Shown one piece after another: positions 10,932 to 23,500 of a stretch of 64,000 nt of DNA. Every line of letters begins with the position of its first letter. Position 1 is the stretch's first letter. Both the position numbers and the translations under genes were made by a program. The notes beneath the pieces were generated by a model. That model saw nothing but the letters and a program-made list of their open reading frames with translations. It was not told the origin of the DNA and searched no databases. The stretch comes from Evernia prunastri. Its lineage: Eukaryota > Ascomycota > Lecanoromycetes > Lecanorales > Parmeliaceae. Location of the stretch: positions 192,116-256,115 of the forward strand of contig NKYR01000020.1 of NCBI GenBank assembly GCA_003184365.1, read 5' to 3'.

Positions 10932-12098
10932 TCAGATTCGAGGCGGACCGTTCATCTTCGGCGGTTCCGTCGGCGAATGCATCTCCGAGACGCCGTCCCG
11001 GGGCTCCGCGTAGCCGGCCTGCTGCGGGACGGGGCTCCCGTACTGCGGCGGGTACTCCCCCTGCGGCGACGGGTACGACTGCATTGGCATCTGCTGCTGG
11101 CCCTGCGGGTATGACGTTTGGTTCGGGTACTGGGGTTGACCTTGGGGGTACTGGCCGCCGGGATACGGTTCCTGGGCCATTGTCGACTGGTGGTGGTGCT
11201 GCATCGGCTGGCCTGTGTATCCGCCTGGGGGGCCTGTTTGGTAGTTGTTGTTGTTGTTGTTGTACTCGGAGCCGGGCTGCTGCTGGGGGTTATATGTTGG
11301 GGCTCCGACTCCTCCCATGGGCATGCCGGCCTCTTCGGTCTTCGCTGGCGCACCACCGTGTGTAGGGGCGGGTGCTACGGTGGTGCCGGATCTGCGGGAT
11401 TTGAGGATCCAGAGGATATCGGCGATGACGAAGAAGGCGAAGAGAACTCTGTGTGATGGTTAGATGTCTGGTACATATCCCATTTGACAGGGATGTACAT
11501 ACGTCATAATGGCATCGAAGGCCTGCTTCGCCGCAATCGTTCCACCCACAGTCGAGTCGCGTTTACCAAGACGGCTCCTTCTCGGCTGCAGGACGTTCCC
11601 CCGCCTTGGCGAATAATCCCGCTTGAAGAAGAAGGTTGAGCATTCGCAAGACTGGGTGTCGAAGAAGACATATCCATCATCGATGCCGCAAGCGGTGCAC
11701 AAGTCGGTGCAGCTATAGCTGGAAGTCGCGCCAGCGGCGAGCCAGAAAACGAACATGATGGCGTCGAGAGCTAATTGACCGATTATGAACCATGGAAGAA
11801 GCCTGGTGGCGCGGGAGGGACCGGCGGCGAGGAGGAAGTAGATGAGAGCGACGAAGGAGAGGATTGACTTGGAAGCCAAAGGTCAGGGGACACTCGAACA
11901 AGGGAGTGTGGATGTACATACGACGGCGAGATTGTAGTCAAGTCTCCCCGGGGAGTGGCATCCTATGTTGTGGAAGGTTGCCGAGTTTTGTGCTGTGATG
12001 GCGAGCACAATCAAGGAGCCGATGATGGCAACGAGGCGGAGGTACCAAAGCCAGGGGAAGGACCTGGGGGTGGTCTTGTCGGTAGTGTAGATCTGCAT
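10932..12098 (-). CDS. MARVEL-domain-like four-TM membrane protein with Q/P/Y-rich tail
   Basis: Minus-strand exons 12098-11922, 11867-11503 and 11448-10932 (352 aa). Both introns are 54 nt with GTATGT donors. Four hydrophobic segments fit a MARVEL-type topology: about residues 16-38, 60-78, 86-108 and 176-200. The third intron-spanning segment reads AFDAIMTVLFAFFVIADIL only after splicing. The loop between TM3 and TM4 is Cys-rich (SCTDLCTACG, then SCEC) and basic. From about residue 210 the protein is a disordered tail of Q, P, Y, G and N, including an N-rich run, probably cytoplasmic. Family members act at membrane apposition and trafficking sites; no specific role can be read here. Confidence 0.85.
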
Positions 12099-12656
12099 GG
12101 TGAAGAGCTTCGGACGTGATAGGAAGCACGAAGGAATGAGCAGCAACGGGGGAGTATGAATGGGCGAGGATAGATGCGGAACGACACATGATATATCATG
12201 GTGGGCGACGCGATTTTATTACGTGGAGCTTTCACGTGGTGGCAGCCAGCACATTGGCAGGCGCACAAGAGGCTGTTGTGGCCACTAGCCAAGAGAGAGA
12301 GGAGATGAAGGCAGCGGCCGAAAGGAGAAGTGTCAGTGGCCCCCAATTGGGGAGCAAGGGTGCTTGGGAGCTGAATGTGCTTGGTTGAACGAATGAGAAG
12401 AGGGTAGAGTAAGCAGGAAGCGGCTGAGAAAATCTGCCTTGCGCATGTAAAATTATAGTAAGGTAGGGTAGAAGGGTAGAAGGTAGGTACTCTGTAGAGT
12501 AGAGTCAAAGAAGTGCAAAGAAGGAGGTTTGGCTTTCCCGAGTGATGAACGGCCTTTGGGCAGCGGGCTAGGTATCATGCTTGGGGCTGTCACCGTAATC
12601 TTACCTCTTTAATTCAATCCCATTCACTTCACTCTTGTTTGCTTTTAAAGACGCAC

Positions 12657-12702
12657 TGATGAATGAATGAATGAATGAATGAATGAATGAATGAATGAAT
12701 GA
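12657..12702. repeat. (GAAT)n microsatellite
   Basis: About eleven tandem copies of the tetranucleotide GAAT, uninterrupted. Confidence 0.95.
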
Positions 12703-13392
12703 AAGGAGACGAAGCATCTGTATTGATCACCTTTTAAAGGATGGTTTCTTCTTTTTTGTTTTTGCACGGACTAAGTCGTGTAGAGTAGAGTAGAGTAAGG
12801 TAGGTAGGTAGGTAGGTCGGAAGAGAAGAGATGGAAGAATGACAAGGCTGAGGAAAGGTACTCGTATTAAGTGAAAAGGGTGTTCCCGAACTTCCGCGAT
12901 TATTTACTAAGGTAAGCTACAGTAAGGTGGTCGAAGCTGAAATTAGCTCTCGGCTATCCACATGTTTGATTGGTTCCCTCTTCTTAAGCTTTTTCCGCCA
13001 TGTCCCGTCGAGCGGTCGATTGCCGAATCTCAGGTAATTTCTCTTACTTAGCTTGGCTACACTAGACCTCATCTCAGCTTGATGTATTCTCTTAAGCTTT
13101 GTCTAATTTCTAATCCCCATACTAGACAGTCTGGATTCTCTACCTACGGTACCTTAGACTGACCAAGGTAAGGTACCTTAGGTACACTTACCCCGGTAAT
13201 GGCGGTACACACAGTGGTGCAGTGAATACTTTACGACTAAGTTACCGAAGTACTCGAGCCACTGCACATAAGGTACCTACTTTCTACCCAATCTAAGCAT
13301 CTGGACACCGTTACATCTCCGAAGAATCTATGAGCCCACTGCCCCCTCTTTTTCCTATTACCACTCTCACAAAGCATGCGGATACCTTTCTT

Positions 13393-13431
13393 CACACACA
13401 CACACACACTCTCTCTCTCTCTCTCTCTCTT
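13393..13431. repeat. Adjacent (CA)n and (CT)n microsatellites
   Basis: CA dinucleotides run from 13393 to about 13409 and change directly to CT up to 13431. Confidence 0.95.
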
Positions 13432-13951
13432 GTGCTCCCTTTTCATTTCGCGGCTAACTGCGTGGTATGAAGGCGAGATGGTAGGATACAGTACTAACTA
13501 GTTTCTATATACTTACTACCTTAGTACCTACCTATTACCCAGGCAGTGCTAACAATGCAGTTGGACTCGACCTGCCAATTGAAGTAAGCTGCCTCGTTTA
13601 TAATTAAGCATTTAAACCCGCACATCCTTGCACTTTCATGCACCTTTCAGCTGCGCGCGACTCGTGAGTACACTAATGTAGGTAGCATCCGAGGCGTTGC
13701 AATGGAAAATCCCATCTAGATTCGGAGAATTCGGCCATGTACCCAGCTAAGGGAGAGAGAGAGAAAGTGGAGGGGGGAGGGATATATGCAGAGTATTCCA
13801 TTTGCTTCGGCCTTTTCACATCCTCTCTCCACCTCAATTCGTAATATCTATAGACACATTCTCTCTCACCTGCTCTTCCTATCTGCCCATTCTACTCCCA
13901 TCCCCCCCTCCCTCCCTTTGATCTTTGTCGGGGCCTCGTCCCACCCTCAAA

Positions 13952-16333
13952 ATGTCACAAACAGCTCCATCTTATGTGCATACAGGTCCATGGATCAACT
14001 GGTCTCATGGACTCGTTCTCGGTTCTACCATAACCCTCAGCCAGCGCGATGGCGAACTCTTCACCGCCTTTCTTGCCATGTTTGTCACCGCTGCTGGTGC
14101 CGCTTGCTGGAAGATCATGAGCTTTGCCCTGCATCAGCACCGCAGCCCGCGCGATCCTCACGACGGTATTCATCACCAACAGCAAGCTATCCTCCGCAAC
14201 TCGAATAGCCCCATTGGAGCGTCCTTCGAGCTTGCCCGATTGACCTGGTCTTGGAGAAAGCATGCTCTCAGGCCTTTCATACGCACTCTACCCTTAATCG
14301 CTCTCGCTGCGGTCAATTTTGTTCTTTTTGGTAAGTGCATCATCGAAAGAGCCCTGCAGATACCAGACCTGCGTGGCAAGGCACATCGGGGGAGGAAGAG
14401 GCCAGTCGGACTCCCGAGGCGTCTCCCTTTACAGTCCTTGTGGCCTCAATAAAGCAATGCTGACCATCCGAAAGCTGTCGCGGGTGTTTTTTCCTCGGAA
14501 GTCACTAAAGCAGCCGGGAATGAGACATTGATTAGGTCTCCGGATTGCGGATCTCTCAGTCCTACGGCAGAGACCAACGTCCAGAGATCTCTGGCTGCCC
14601 TTAATTCGGTGGATGTGAATGACACTCTTGCCGCAACGACCTACGCGCGGGCCTGCTATGGAGGTTCGCCTAATCTCTTGCAATGTGCGCAATATCCTCA
14701 ACAACAGCTGCCTTGGACAGTCAACCAAAATGCCACATGCCCTTTTAAGAATGGCCTCTGCTACGGCGACTCGTCTGCTTATGAGATGGATACCGGTCAT
14801 CTTGATTCACACCAAGCACTCGGAATCAATGCACCGAAATCCGAGCGTGTCCAATACCGCAAAGTCACAACTTGTAGGCTACACCTTCTGCATTTGAGAC
14901 CCAACCTCTATCGAGTCTTGTGACGCAAGCTACGTTACGGGAGCCGCTTGACTGTACAAGCTGCCTCGCGACTCTTTCTTTTATCCCTAGGAAAGTTACT
15001 GACACAAAGGACTACTAGGCTCCCCTATCCACAGCAAGGGCTATACAACAATTTACAATGACACTGATCCAACTGAGATCGCACACGGTGATACTTTTCA
15101 ACGATTTAACTACGGTCCGGTTTCTCAAGTCTCTAACTACACATACGAATATGACATCCATAACTTGGTAGGAAGTAACGGCTACCAGCTTACGTGAGCT
15201 ATTCTAATTGTGAAATGTTCTGGCAACCTGACTGATCGTTCGACTTTAGGCCGTTCGTCTACTTCGCAGGCGCAGGGGCGGCTGGCAACGCTTGGCTTCC
15301 TGTCGATGCCCTGAACCGAACCGACGCCGACGTATCCCTTTTTCTACTCGCGGCGAACTCTGTTTACTATGACGCTCCCGTCACAGACCCTTTCTTTTCT
15401 GCTACTACCCCCGGCTACAACGAATCCAACTCCGATGGCTCCAACTCCACGTATTACCAAGAAGATCTATACGTCAATGCTCTTGCCTGCATCGACCAAC
15501 ATCAATATTGCAACCCTACCAATGATCAATGCACACCCTTGAGCTCCGTCACACTGGCCCACAACTTCCTCGGCCAAAACCTTATTGGCCTTAACAAGGC
15601 TCAAATGGTGACTGCATCGCGAATTGACTTTTTCGCGAATTTCCTTACGACTTACTATAGCGTCCACTCGCGTGGAGCTTACGCCTTGCGGGCTTCAGAC
15701 ACCGTGAATGACCTCGAACAGATCGCTCTCCCGAACAACCAATGGATGATCGAAGTCAGCGCTTGGTTCGCCGTCTCCATGGCTAAGCTGCAGCAAAGAG
15801 TCATTGAATACGCCACTGGGCCGGGTTATATACCCAACACAATGTTTCTGTTGAGGCCCGAGAAAGATGAGGAAAAGATGTGCAAGAACCAGATCGTCCG
15901 GAGCTCCGCCAATACCGTTTCATTCTCCGTACTGGGCGTCGCGATCATCTTGATCCTTGGTACAGCGCTCATCGCCACCAGCCTGGTTCTGCCCACCGTC
16001 ATCGGACTCCTCCGCCGATGGTTGAAATGGAAGGATTACAAGCGGTTGCAATGGACCCTGGACGCCAACCTGCAGCTCCAGCGACTGGCCTACGAGGAAG
16101 CGGGCCAGGGCCACTGGACGGGGGGAGCCAGCTCCGTGCCGGTGACGAAGAACAGAGATCTGATCGGGCTCCCCGAAGGGATCGACGTGACGCATCCCCG
16201 CCTCGGGCGCGTGCGGAGGTCTTCCGAGAGCGGGGGCGCCGACGCCACGATGCCGGAACGTGAAAACTTGATGGGTGACAAGGGGATGCGGTATAATGTT
16301 GAGCCGGTGACTATGAACCATGGATACTCATGA
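13952..16333 (+). CDS. Large conserved ascomycete membrane protein, function unknown
   Basis: Exons 13952-14330, 14475-14873, 15019-15193 and 15250-16333 (678 aa). Each intron has a CTGAC branch site and all phases agree. Three membrane regions are visible: about residues 32-60, 108-130 (joined across intron 1) and 520-560 (SVLGVAIILILGTALIATSL). Between TM2 and the last TM lies a roughly 390-residue domain with many N-x-S/T sites and cysteines, probably extracytoplasmic. The last 110 residues are polar and charged, probably cytoplasmic. I recognise it as the type of large uncharacterised membrane protein common in filamentous ascomycetes, but I cannot assign a function. The CAAAATG start context and 5' CT-rich leader support the start. 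Introns 1 and 2 (144 and 145 nt) are longer than typical here. Confidence 0.85.
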
Positions 16334-17190
16334 ATAATGAAATGAACGAGTGCAGACGGATGTAAGAGGGATCGGAATAAATTTGATCAGGTGTTGGAAC
16401 AGATACGGCGCTGACTGCTTCCGCTTATTCGCAGACTGCACTTTAATGGTCCGGTGAGTTTGGAACCGTCAAACTTTGACTATACTCTTTCCGCTGCTCT
16501 TGGTTGGTGGCAAAATCAATGTGGCTCAATTTCAAAAGTCACGGGTAGCTATCCCTATCCAATTCATCATTGAGATACCCTTCACAATGATGAGATTAGA
16601 GCCACGTATTGTATAAGAGCTTCTTGCCCCAAGCTTCACTGGGGGGGGGGGGGGGGGGGGAGATATGTACGTGGCGGCGCCGGAAATGTTTTGTCATTGA
16701 TCATTGTCTTGAGTCTACTCAACAGGCGCTCGAATTTTAGAAAAGGGCGTCGGCGAAGAAGGTAGTTGTGACAGTTGTAGAACATTTGACTGGCTGAATG
16801 AGGTTTGGAAGGGTGTTTCCTTTGCGACGTCTGGCGAAATCAATACACTGGAACTGAAGGTTTTTTGGGTTTTCAGCCCAATCTTTAGACCTCAGCGGTA
16901 CCTGGTGGAGGCGGGGGTAGACAAGTATTCAGCTCTTTCATGAAGTCCACGTTCTTGAACCCTGACTCGATGATCTACAAGCATATCTTACTTCGAGTAA
17001 CAGCTTGAGAAAAGGATGGACAGTACCGAAGAAGCATTCTGTTTCCGAACTGTACCAGATGAAGAACCCAGCAGCAGATAGACACATCCATGCTTTTCAC
17101 TGCGCATCCATGATTGACGCTGGATCGAAACAACCCCACCTCCAATGCCACACCCCCTACCTCCAGCTTCCATCCGTCCAAACTCAACAA
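16334..17190. other. Intergenic region with G20 tract
   Basis: Convergent 3' ends of the membrane-protein gene and the FKBP gene. It holds a run of 20 G at 16641-16660. No gene or structured element is evident. Confidence 0.6.
16641..16660. repeat. Poly-G tract (G20)
   Basis: Twenty consecutive G on the plus strand; exact length may be affected by sequencing error. Confidence 0.9.
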
Positions 17191-17694
17191 TCACAGCTCA
17201 TCCTTCGTCACCCCCTCAATAGCCACCAGCTCCGTCTCAAAAACTACACCAAAACTCATCAGCCAACACCCTTACCCCTTCTCCCCCCCCCCCCCCCCCA
17301 AAAAACCCTCAAAAACCCTCAAAAACTCACCAAGCGTGCTCCCCCCCGGAATCGGCCCCATCGCCCTCTCCCCGTACCCGTACTCCGGCGGTATCGTCAG
17401 CACCCTCTTATCCCCCACGCACATATCCAGCAAACCCTCGTCCCAACCCTTAATGACCTGGCCCTTGCCGACGGTGAAGTCGAGCGGCTTGCCGCGGTTG
17501 TAGCTGGCGTCGAACTCGGAGCCGTCGGCGGCGAGGGTGCCGCGGTAGTGGACGGAGACGCTGTCGCCGCGCTGCGTCTTGCGGGTGCACTCGTTGCGGA
17601 CGGTGTGCTCGGTCGTGACGGAGGCGCCGAGGGCGAGGGGGAGGAGGAGGAGGAGGGCGGGGAGGTGGAGGTGGAGGGGGAGGTGGAGGCGCAT
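17191..17694 (-). CDS. ER-resident FKBP-type peptidyl-prolyl isomerase (FKBP2-like) with KDEL
   Basis: Minus-strand exons 17694-17331 and 17243-17191 (138 aa). A signal peptide (about residues 1-23, Leu-rich) leads into one FKBP domain: SVHYRGTLADG-type start, GQVIKGWDEGL and IPPEYGYGERAMGPIPGGSTL, all hallmark segments of the FK506-binding rotamase fold. Unspliced reading runs into junk. Removing the 87-nt intron gives the family ending STLVFETELVAIEGV followed by TKDEL and stop. The KDEL is a canonical ER-retrieval signal, so the enzyme should catalyse proline isomerisation of secretory proteins in the ER lumen. The intron contains a C17 run on the plus strand (17283-17299). Two cysteines (in NECT and DMCV) may form a disulfide, as in ER FKBPs. 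Confidence 0.93.
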
Positions 17695-18090
17695 GGTTGG
17701 GGTTTGGGGTTTGGGGTTTGGGTATTTGGGGGGGAAAGGAGGGGTGGGGGGATTGGAAGGAAGGGTGGGTTTGGGCTGGTGGTGCTTCTCGAGGGATGAG
17801 CGGATCTATGGGGTCAAAGGAGGAGGGAGAATTGGGGCAGTCAACGGATTCGAAGAACCGAGGACAGATTTTGCTTCGAGGCAGTCAGCCCTACCCCAGG
17901 ACTAGTGAATCACTAGAGTAGCGGGCTTGGCACGTCTCTACGTAAGGAGGTAAGGTACCGTACTACCGAGCGTCCTTTCAAAACAGTCATCAGGTAGTCT
18001 TTGTCCAACAGAGAGACAATCATTGCCGACTAGCTACAGAGTAAAACCCTTCGTCATCCAGGTCAAATTCACTTACTCACAACGAGCCGC
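17695..18090. other. Short intergenic region upstream of the FKBP gene
   Basis: About 400 bases. G-rich tandem GGGTTTG repeats (17697-17735) lie next to the FKBP start. This strand shows no gene; it also forms the 3' flank of the CorA-like gene. Confidence 0.6.
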
Positions 18091-19861
18091 TCAGCTTTGC
18101 CCGCTCAAACTCCTAAAAACACGTCTCAAAATAATATTCAGCTTGCTTCCGCTCTCGACCAGGACGATGCAACAGGCTAGCAAAGGGAGCGCGATCGCTA
18201 CCCACAGCCAGATGGACAATGTGCCTTGTCCAAACTGCCGAAAATTCATCCCAAAAAGTGATGTCAGGAATGATATCGGCAGGAATATGAAAGTCAAACG
18301 ATTCGTTGCCTTCGTCAACCCTGTGACAAGCACGGCTTCTTCGTTGGAACGTTTCGCCTCCTCGATGGACGCATTGCTCATGATTGTCGACTTTCCTGCT
18401 TCACAGAGCGCGATGATGTTTTGGACACGTGTCGAAAGGTACTCGAGGTCGATCCGGAGCATTGACGTAAGCCCTTCGTCGCACTGATGACTTGGATTTG
18501 CCCATTGCTTCCAATCCTTTAGACATGTGTCCAAAAAGCCGAGAAGGGTCTGAATGTGCGCCTTATGCCGGGTGAGTATGCTTCTTGCATAGTCGAAATG
18601 TAGAATTGAACTCATGTCTGCTCCTGCGTCTTCCGACCCGGCTCCGCCGATTTGATCCGTAAGTAATTGTTCTAGCATGTTTATATATTGCAGTTCTGAT
18701 GCAGCATGGAAGGTGAAAAGTTCTTGAATCGCAAACATAGGGTCTAAGGCTGCTTTCGTCCAGTCCAGTGTACAGCCATAATTACCGGGCAGTGAGGAAA
18801 GCGCTTGCCTTAACCGAGGATTCTGGATGTCAGTCAGAGGTCGGGAGGCGTTTGGTTTTTCGGAAAGGTCCTTCTCGAAAAATACTGGGCAGAATTCGAA
18901 GCGATCAGCTACGCTTCGGAATTGATCAGTTTCAGGCGTCGGTATAAAAGAAAAATCAGCGTCTTGGCCAGAGTCTGTCCAAACCAGCACTTGTTGAATA
19001 TATCAGCAGGTTTCCCTCTACAACATCTCATGATTCACATACCTGTCCACTTTTCTCCACGTCTGAGAAGGCAGGAAGTGAGCTCCTGCTCGATGACTAG
19101 ATTATCCCCGCTGTGTATGTTCATCCGCCGTACAATCGACCGTCCTGCTTCTGTCGAAGTTCCTTCTTGGAACGACCGAAAGCGACTCAGTAACCGGCGC
19201 TCACAATCTCCTCTGGCCTTTTGCAGATCTTTTGTATTCACATACCGGTGCTCGCCGACGAACAGCATGGAAGGTATGCAGAAGCGGATCACATTGTTAG
19301 ATCTCGATGGCAATGTCGGGGCTGTGAACCAGTCTCGTTGGCCTGTGGGAAGAAAATTGAGATGTTGATAGAAAAATCGATGATCGAGCTTATACCGTGC
19401 TCCAACAGCAGAAAGCCACTCAGGGGAAGGGCGTCCGGCCAGAAATATTAGCTCATTGCAGTCCGCGTTGTGGTTTTCGATGGACATAGCCAGCTTGTAT
19501 TTCTCGACATCATCAAAAGTTGTAAGCTTCGGATCCATGTCGGGAAACAGGGCATATTCGTAAACAAAGGGTCGGTGTTCCTCATTCGCAGGACTCTGTG
19601 GCTCGAACCGCTGCGGGTTCCGTCGACGGTTGCGCCTTGATGACTTCTGGCTGGGTTTACGCAAAAAATGGGCAAGATTGCCAAGGTACGCTGCTGAGTG
19701 AAGCGGGTCGCTGTGAAAGGATCTTATCCGAGCCAAAAACGATTGTGTATATTCTTTTGTCTTCTCTACTGTTATGTCAAACTCTCATTAAGCTAAGAGT
19801 AAAAATCAGTAGGCTCACCTTCTGTTAATGGAACATCGGCCGAGGCGTCTGAAGCAGCCAT
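18091..19861 (-). CDS. CorA-like membrane protein (Mg2+ transporter superfamily-like)
   Basis: Minus-strand exons 19861-19819, 19753-19043 and 18989-18091 (550 aa). The first exon supplies the ATG (MAASDASADVPLTE). The long N-terminal region is soluble and predicted cytoplasmic. A long helical stretch leads to two C-terminal membrane segments (about 475-495 and 508-532) separated by GMNF near residue 498. GMN is the signature selectivity motif of CorA-type divalent-cation channels. Sequence N-terminal to it is divergent, as in the expanded fungal CorA-like group, so magnesium transport is only inferred. It is transcribed divergently from the NLR gene across about 670 bases. The first acceptor choice (19754) was made because it keeps the phase; a nearer AG would shift the frame. 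Confidence 0.82.
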
Positions 19862-20533
19862 CAGCAGCTGCGGCTTGATCAAGAGTTCGCCAAATTGAAG
19901 GGTCAAATGATTAGACGTACGATCTTATAGCCACGCGTTATGTATATATACTGCTATAATGATGCGCCATGGACTTCTCGCTGTGCGAATGGAAGCTTGA
20001 GGCTGAGGCTGTGCGCCTTGATCGTGGCGCCCTTGCATATGTCTGCCTCACTGTTATCTTAGTCCCACTTTGGTTGTCTGTCGCACAAGAAGTGCGCCCC
20101 CAATGGTGTAAGATATTGACCTATCATCTTGCTTTCCGGCTATCTGGTATTCCAGATTGGGAACTCATTGTTCAGCGCGCTAATCTCGGGATCTTCTTTG
20201 CATCGCATCACAGCCAATTAGAACAACATCGACGACACCACCATCTCTGGCTGTGGGACAGAAGTGCCTTGGCGTTTCGGTACTAGCACAGTCACAGCCT
20301 CGAAGTCTAGGCGCCTCGAGGCTGTGCTTCGAAACATACGTCCTATACAACATTTCTTGCACCTAGCGCATGTGACGGGAGTTTTAGCGCTAGCCAACAT
20401 GAATGGCTTATTATCTAGACATTTGCCCGAGTTTTCGAGATTATGGTACTTGCATACTCTATAATCACAGAGTAACGAGTCGTATCTCGTTCATTGGTAA
20501 CCCGAGTCAATATGACGTGGCTAGAAAAATTAC
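19862..20533. other. Divergent intergenic region between CorA-like and NLR genes
   Basis: About 670 bases. A plus-strand open frame (19969-20286) with some hydrophobic residues is present, but I could not splice it to the NLR or recognise it. TATATA sequence near 19940 might serve either gene. An additional 5' NLR exon could lie here. Confidence 0.5.
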
Positions 20534-23500
20534 ATGAGAAGGGAGCGAATACCTCAGGGAGAACGAAGTAAGCAACTTCCGCAGTAGTTCAACCTTCTAT
20601 TGCTGACAGAAAGCGTACTGCAGCCTTGTGATAATACCGGGGAATCATGGAGAAACGCTGGAAGAACAGACCTGCTCCCACTTCGAAGCTTGGCTGGGAG
20701 ATTTGGCTGCATCGAAGAACAAATCCACGGTGGTCTGGATATTCCGCCACGAGATACAAATTCCCAGCCTCACTTCGTGGTCTGCGTATTGTGAAGCTGG
20801 ACAGCAGCTACTGGAGAACCTGACGAATATGCAAATAGACAATGGTCCGGTAAGAATGAGGTTCTACTTTCTGCTTCTATTTCCACTAACAGCACACCTA
20901 GTCAGATGATGATACCTTGATACTGATAGGCCACAAGTTGGGTTGCTTTATGCTCAAAAAGGTCTGCTTGACTACAAAAAACTGCTGAACCCTGCTGATA
21001 TGCTAAGGCTCTCGTTGAGGCACATCGAAAATCACACCAACCACAGATGTATGCCTTACTCAACACCGTCGAGACTCTCGTTATGGTTGGAGACCCAGAT
21101 CTTAATTCGAGCAACCAGAACGAATGGATCCCCTTGATCACAAATTGTCTATCTTGCAAGACGCTGCCAAAACGTCTCAGTTGCTCTCGGGATGCCAAAT
21201 GCCTCCAGCATGTTGCTGGCTGCTTCGAGGAATTTACTCTTCATTCAACCCTATTCCAAGTCTCATGCGCAGCCGAGCCCAAAAGGAAGCATCCTCTAAG
21301 GTTCCGTGCATCGGACCGTCGGTGCATATGTTCTGCAACCATGACTGTCAGGATGTGGACGACTACAGCTGAAGAGGTCATAGTTTCCCCTGGAGAAGGA
21401 GATGCAAAAATATGTGCTTTTTATTCGAAAAGTACATTCTACCCCCAGCTCATCGAAATACCTTATGGCCCACAATTGTCAATTTCTGATACTCCAGCAC
21501 AATCAGCAATGCTTGAGCCTCTGACAAGCGACAGTCCAACCACTTGCCTCTCCATGGGTGAAATTACAACAGATGCGACACGCGATGGAGTAGCTTCACC
21601 TCAAGCGGCTTTCCTGACAATGCATCCCTTACCGTCGACAGAGTCAACCCCACTAACGAGTAAAGAGCCGGCAAATGGCCCAGATAATATATCAGCCAGC
21701 GGTGTTGAGGACCAGGCTATCTTCTCAGGTCATGGCGATCAGCATCCCGGTGAGGGAAAAAGGACACCAGAGTATCCTGCTGCCAAAGTCAGTAATGACG
21801 CCAAAAATTTACCAAACTTTGGTATCGGAAATAAGCCCCGGGAGCGTATCATCATTGGACAAAGTAGGCATGATACCAGCTTGGTCAAGGATGTAATACA
21901 GGAGAACACCCCCGAGATACCATCGGTTCTGGAACCGCGACGCGTTGCACGCCGATCTCCATTCCTCTCGATGCGAGTGCCGAGTAGAGATGCAGGGTTT
22001 TTTGGCCGTGAAGAACTTTTGATCCAGTTGGAAGGTATCCTTACGTCTATATGTGTGCCACCTGGAGGAAATTTAGCGAACCTGGACTTCGGCCCCGTTA
22101 TCGTTCTACATGGCATTCCCGCAGTTGGGAAAAGCGCCATCGCATTGGAATTGACATACCGAACTCAAGCTAGATTCGATCATGTATTTTGGCTTCGTGC
22201 TGACAGTTACCTTCACCTTGCTCAGTCATTTCACGAAGCCGCAGTAAGCCTTGGCCTGATTCAAGATCGCAGAGATCACCATCACGAGAGTAGCAGGCAG
22301 AAGCTAGCAGGCTGGCTATCTACGACATGCTCAAAGTGGCTCCTTGTCTTGGACGATGCAGATGAGCTTCAAATTTTATCACACTTTATCCCGAAACGCC
22401 ACCGCGGCTCTATCATAGTGACGAGTAGGTATCGGGTTAGAGAAGGGTCAGACCTTGGACTAGACGAGTCCGTGCAAGCATTTGAGGTTGGTCCCTTCGT
22501 TATCGAGGAGGCCACGGAGTTCATTCGTTCACTTGCGCCCCGTGCAGTTGGTGGGACAAATCCTGTAGCAGACCTTATAACAATCGCAGAGAACTGTCGC
22601 TGTCTGCCACTCGACCTGCGCAGGGTGGGTACGTTTCTGAATCGCAACATTTCGATGGCTGTGTTGGAGCAACACGCTGCTAGTGTGCTTGCTTCTCAGC
22701 CTTCTGGCCCTCTTGTGTATGCCAATCTCTCATCGACTTCATATGCTCTCGCCAACGTCATCTCTTTTCTCGACCCGTATTGCATTGACGATGCAATCCT
22801 GCTTGGTGCTCAACGTTATAACCTTCTGCCATTGAGCGCATACCCAATGAATGACCACGACTACTTCAATGCCAAAAAAGAATTGGTTAAATACGCCCTG
22901 ATAGATACTGGGACGGATAACAACATATTTGAGATACACCGCGTGACGGCTGACTCACTTCGAGCCAAGCTCGACCCGGAGAATTTCAGGCAAGGCTTTC
23001 ATTGTGCGAGCCGGCTCCTTGAAGCAAGATGGCCATCCAGGAGAAAGATGAAGAACATTGTGCTTGGAAACTGGCCAGAGTTTGATGCTCTTCATAGTCA
23101 TGTCCACGAGCTCTCTAGTATTCTTGTGGAGTATGACCGGAAGCGAAACGAAGTCGGCCTAGAACGGGAACTCTCAAATGATTCATATCTTAAGATACTC
23201 CTTTTCTCAACTTGGTATGTCCCTCTTGAGTCCAGTAAAGACGAGCGGCTGATTCTTGTACAGGTATAATGCACACCGTGGAAACGCAGAGGAGGATCAA
23301 GTACTAATACGTCTTGCTCATGGATTGATTGCTAGATCGCAGAGGTCGGACCCAATGTTACTTCAAACGGAGACTTCTTCAACTACATTGCCGACAAGAC
23401 TCATCGATGTTGGTCTAGATAACACGCAGCCTCCGCGCCTTGTCGATACTGCTGGCCAAACCGGTTGTTATGTAGCTCTGAGCCACTGTTGGAGCTCTTC

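Larger units (their letters stand above)
12099..13951. other. Intergenic region with several microsatellites
   Basis: Divergent upstream region between the MARVEL gene (minus) and the gene at 13952 (plus). It contains a (GAAT)n array at about 12657-12702, TAGG repeats near 12800, repeated GGTACCTTAGGTAC-like palindromic stretches (about 13145-13185), and adjacent CA and CT microsatellites at 13393-13431. No coding region is supported. Confidence 0.7.

Noticed and set aside
12657..13431. Tandem repeats considered as a CRISPR-like or satellite array
   Set aside because: They are simple di- and tetranucleotide microsatellites without spacers; CRISPR arrays are not expected in a fungal nucleus.
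19969..20286. Open frame just upstream of the NLR, with ATG
   Set aside because: I could not splice it in phase to the NLR exons and it has no recognisable domain; kept only as a note on the gap.
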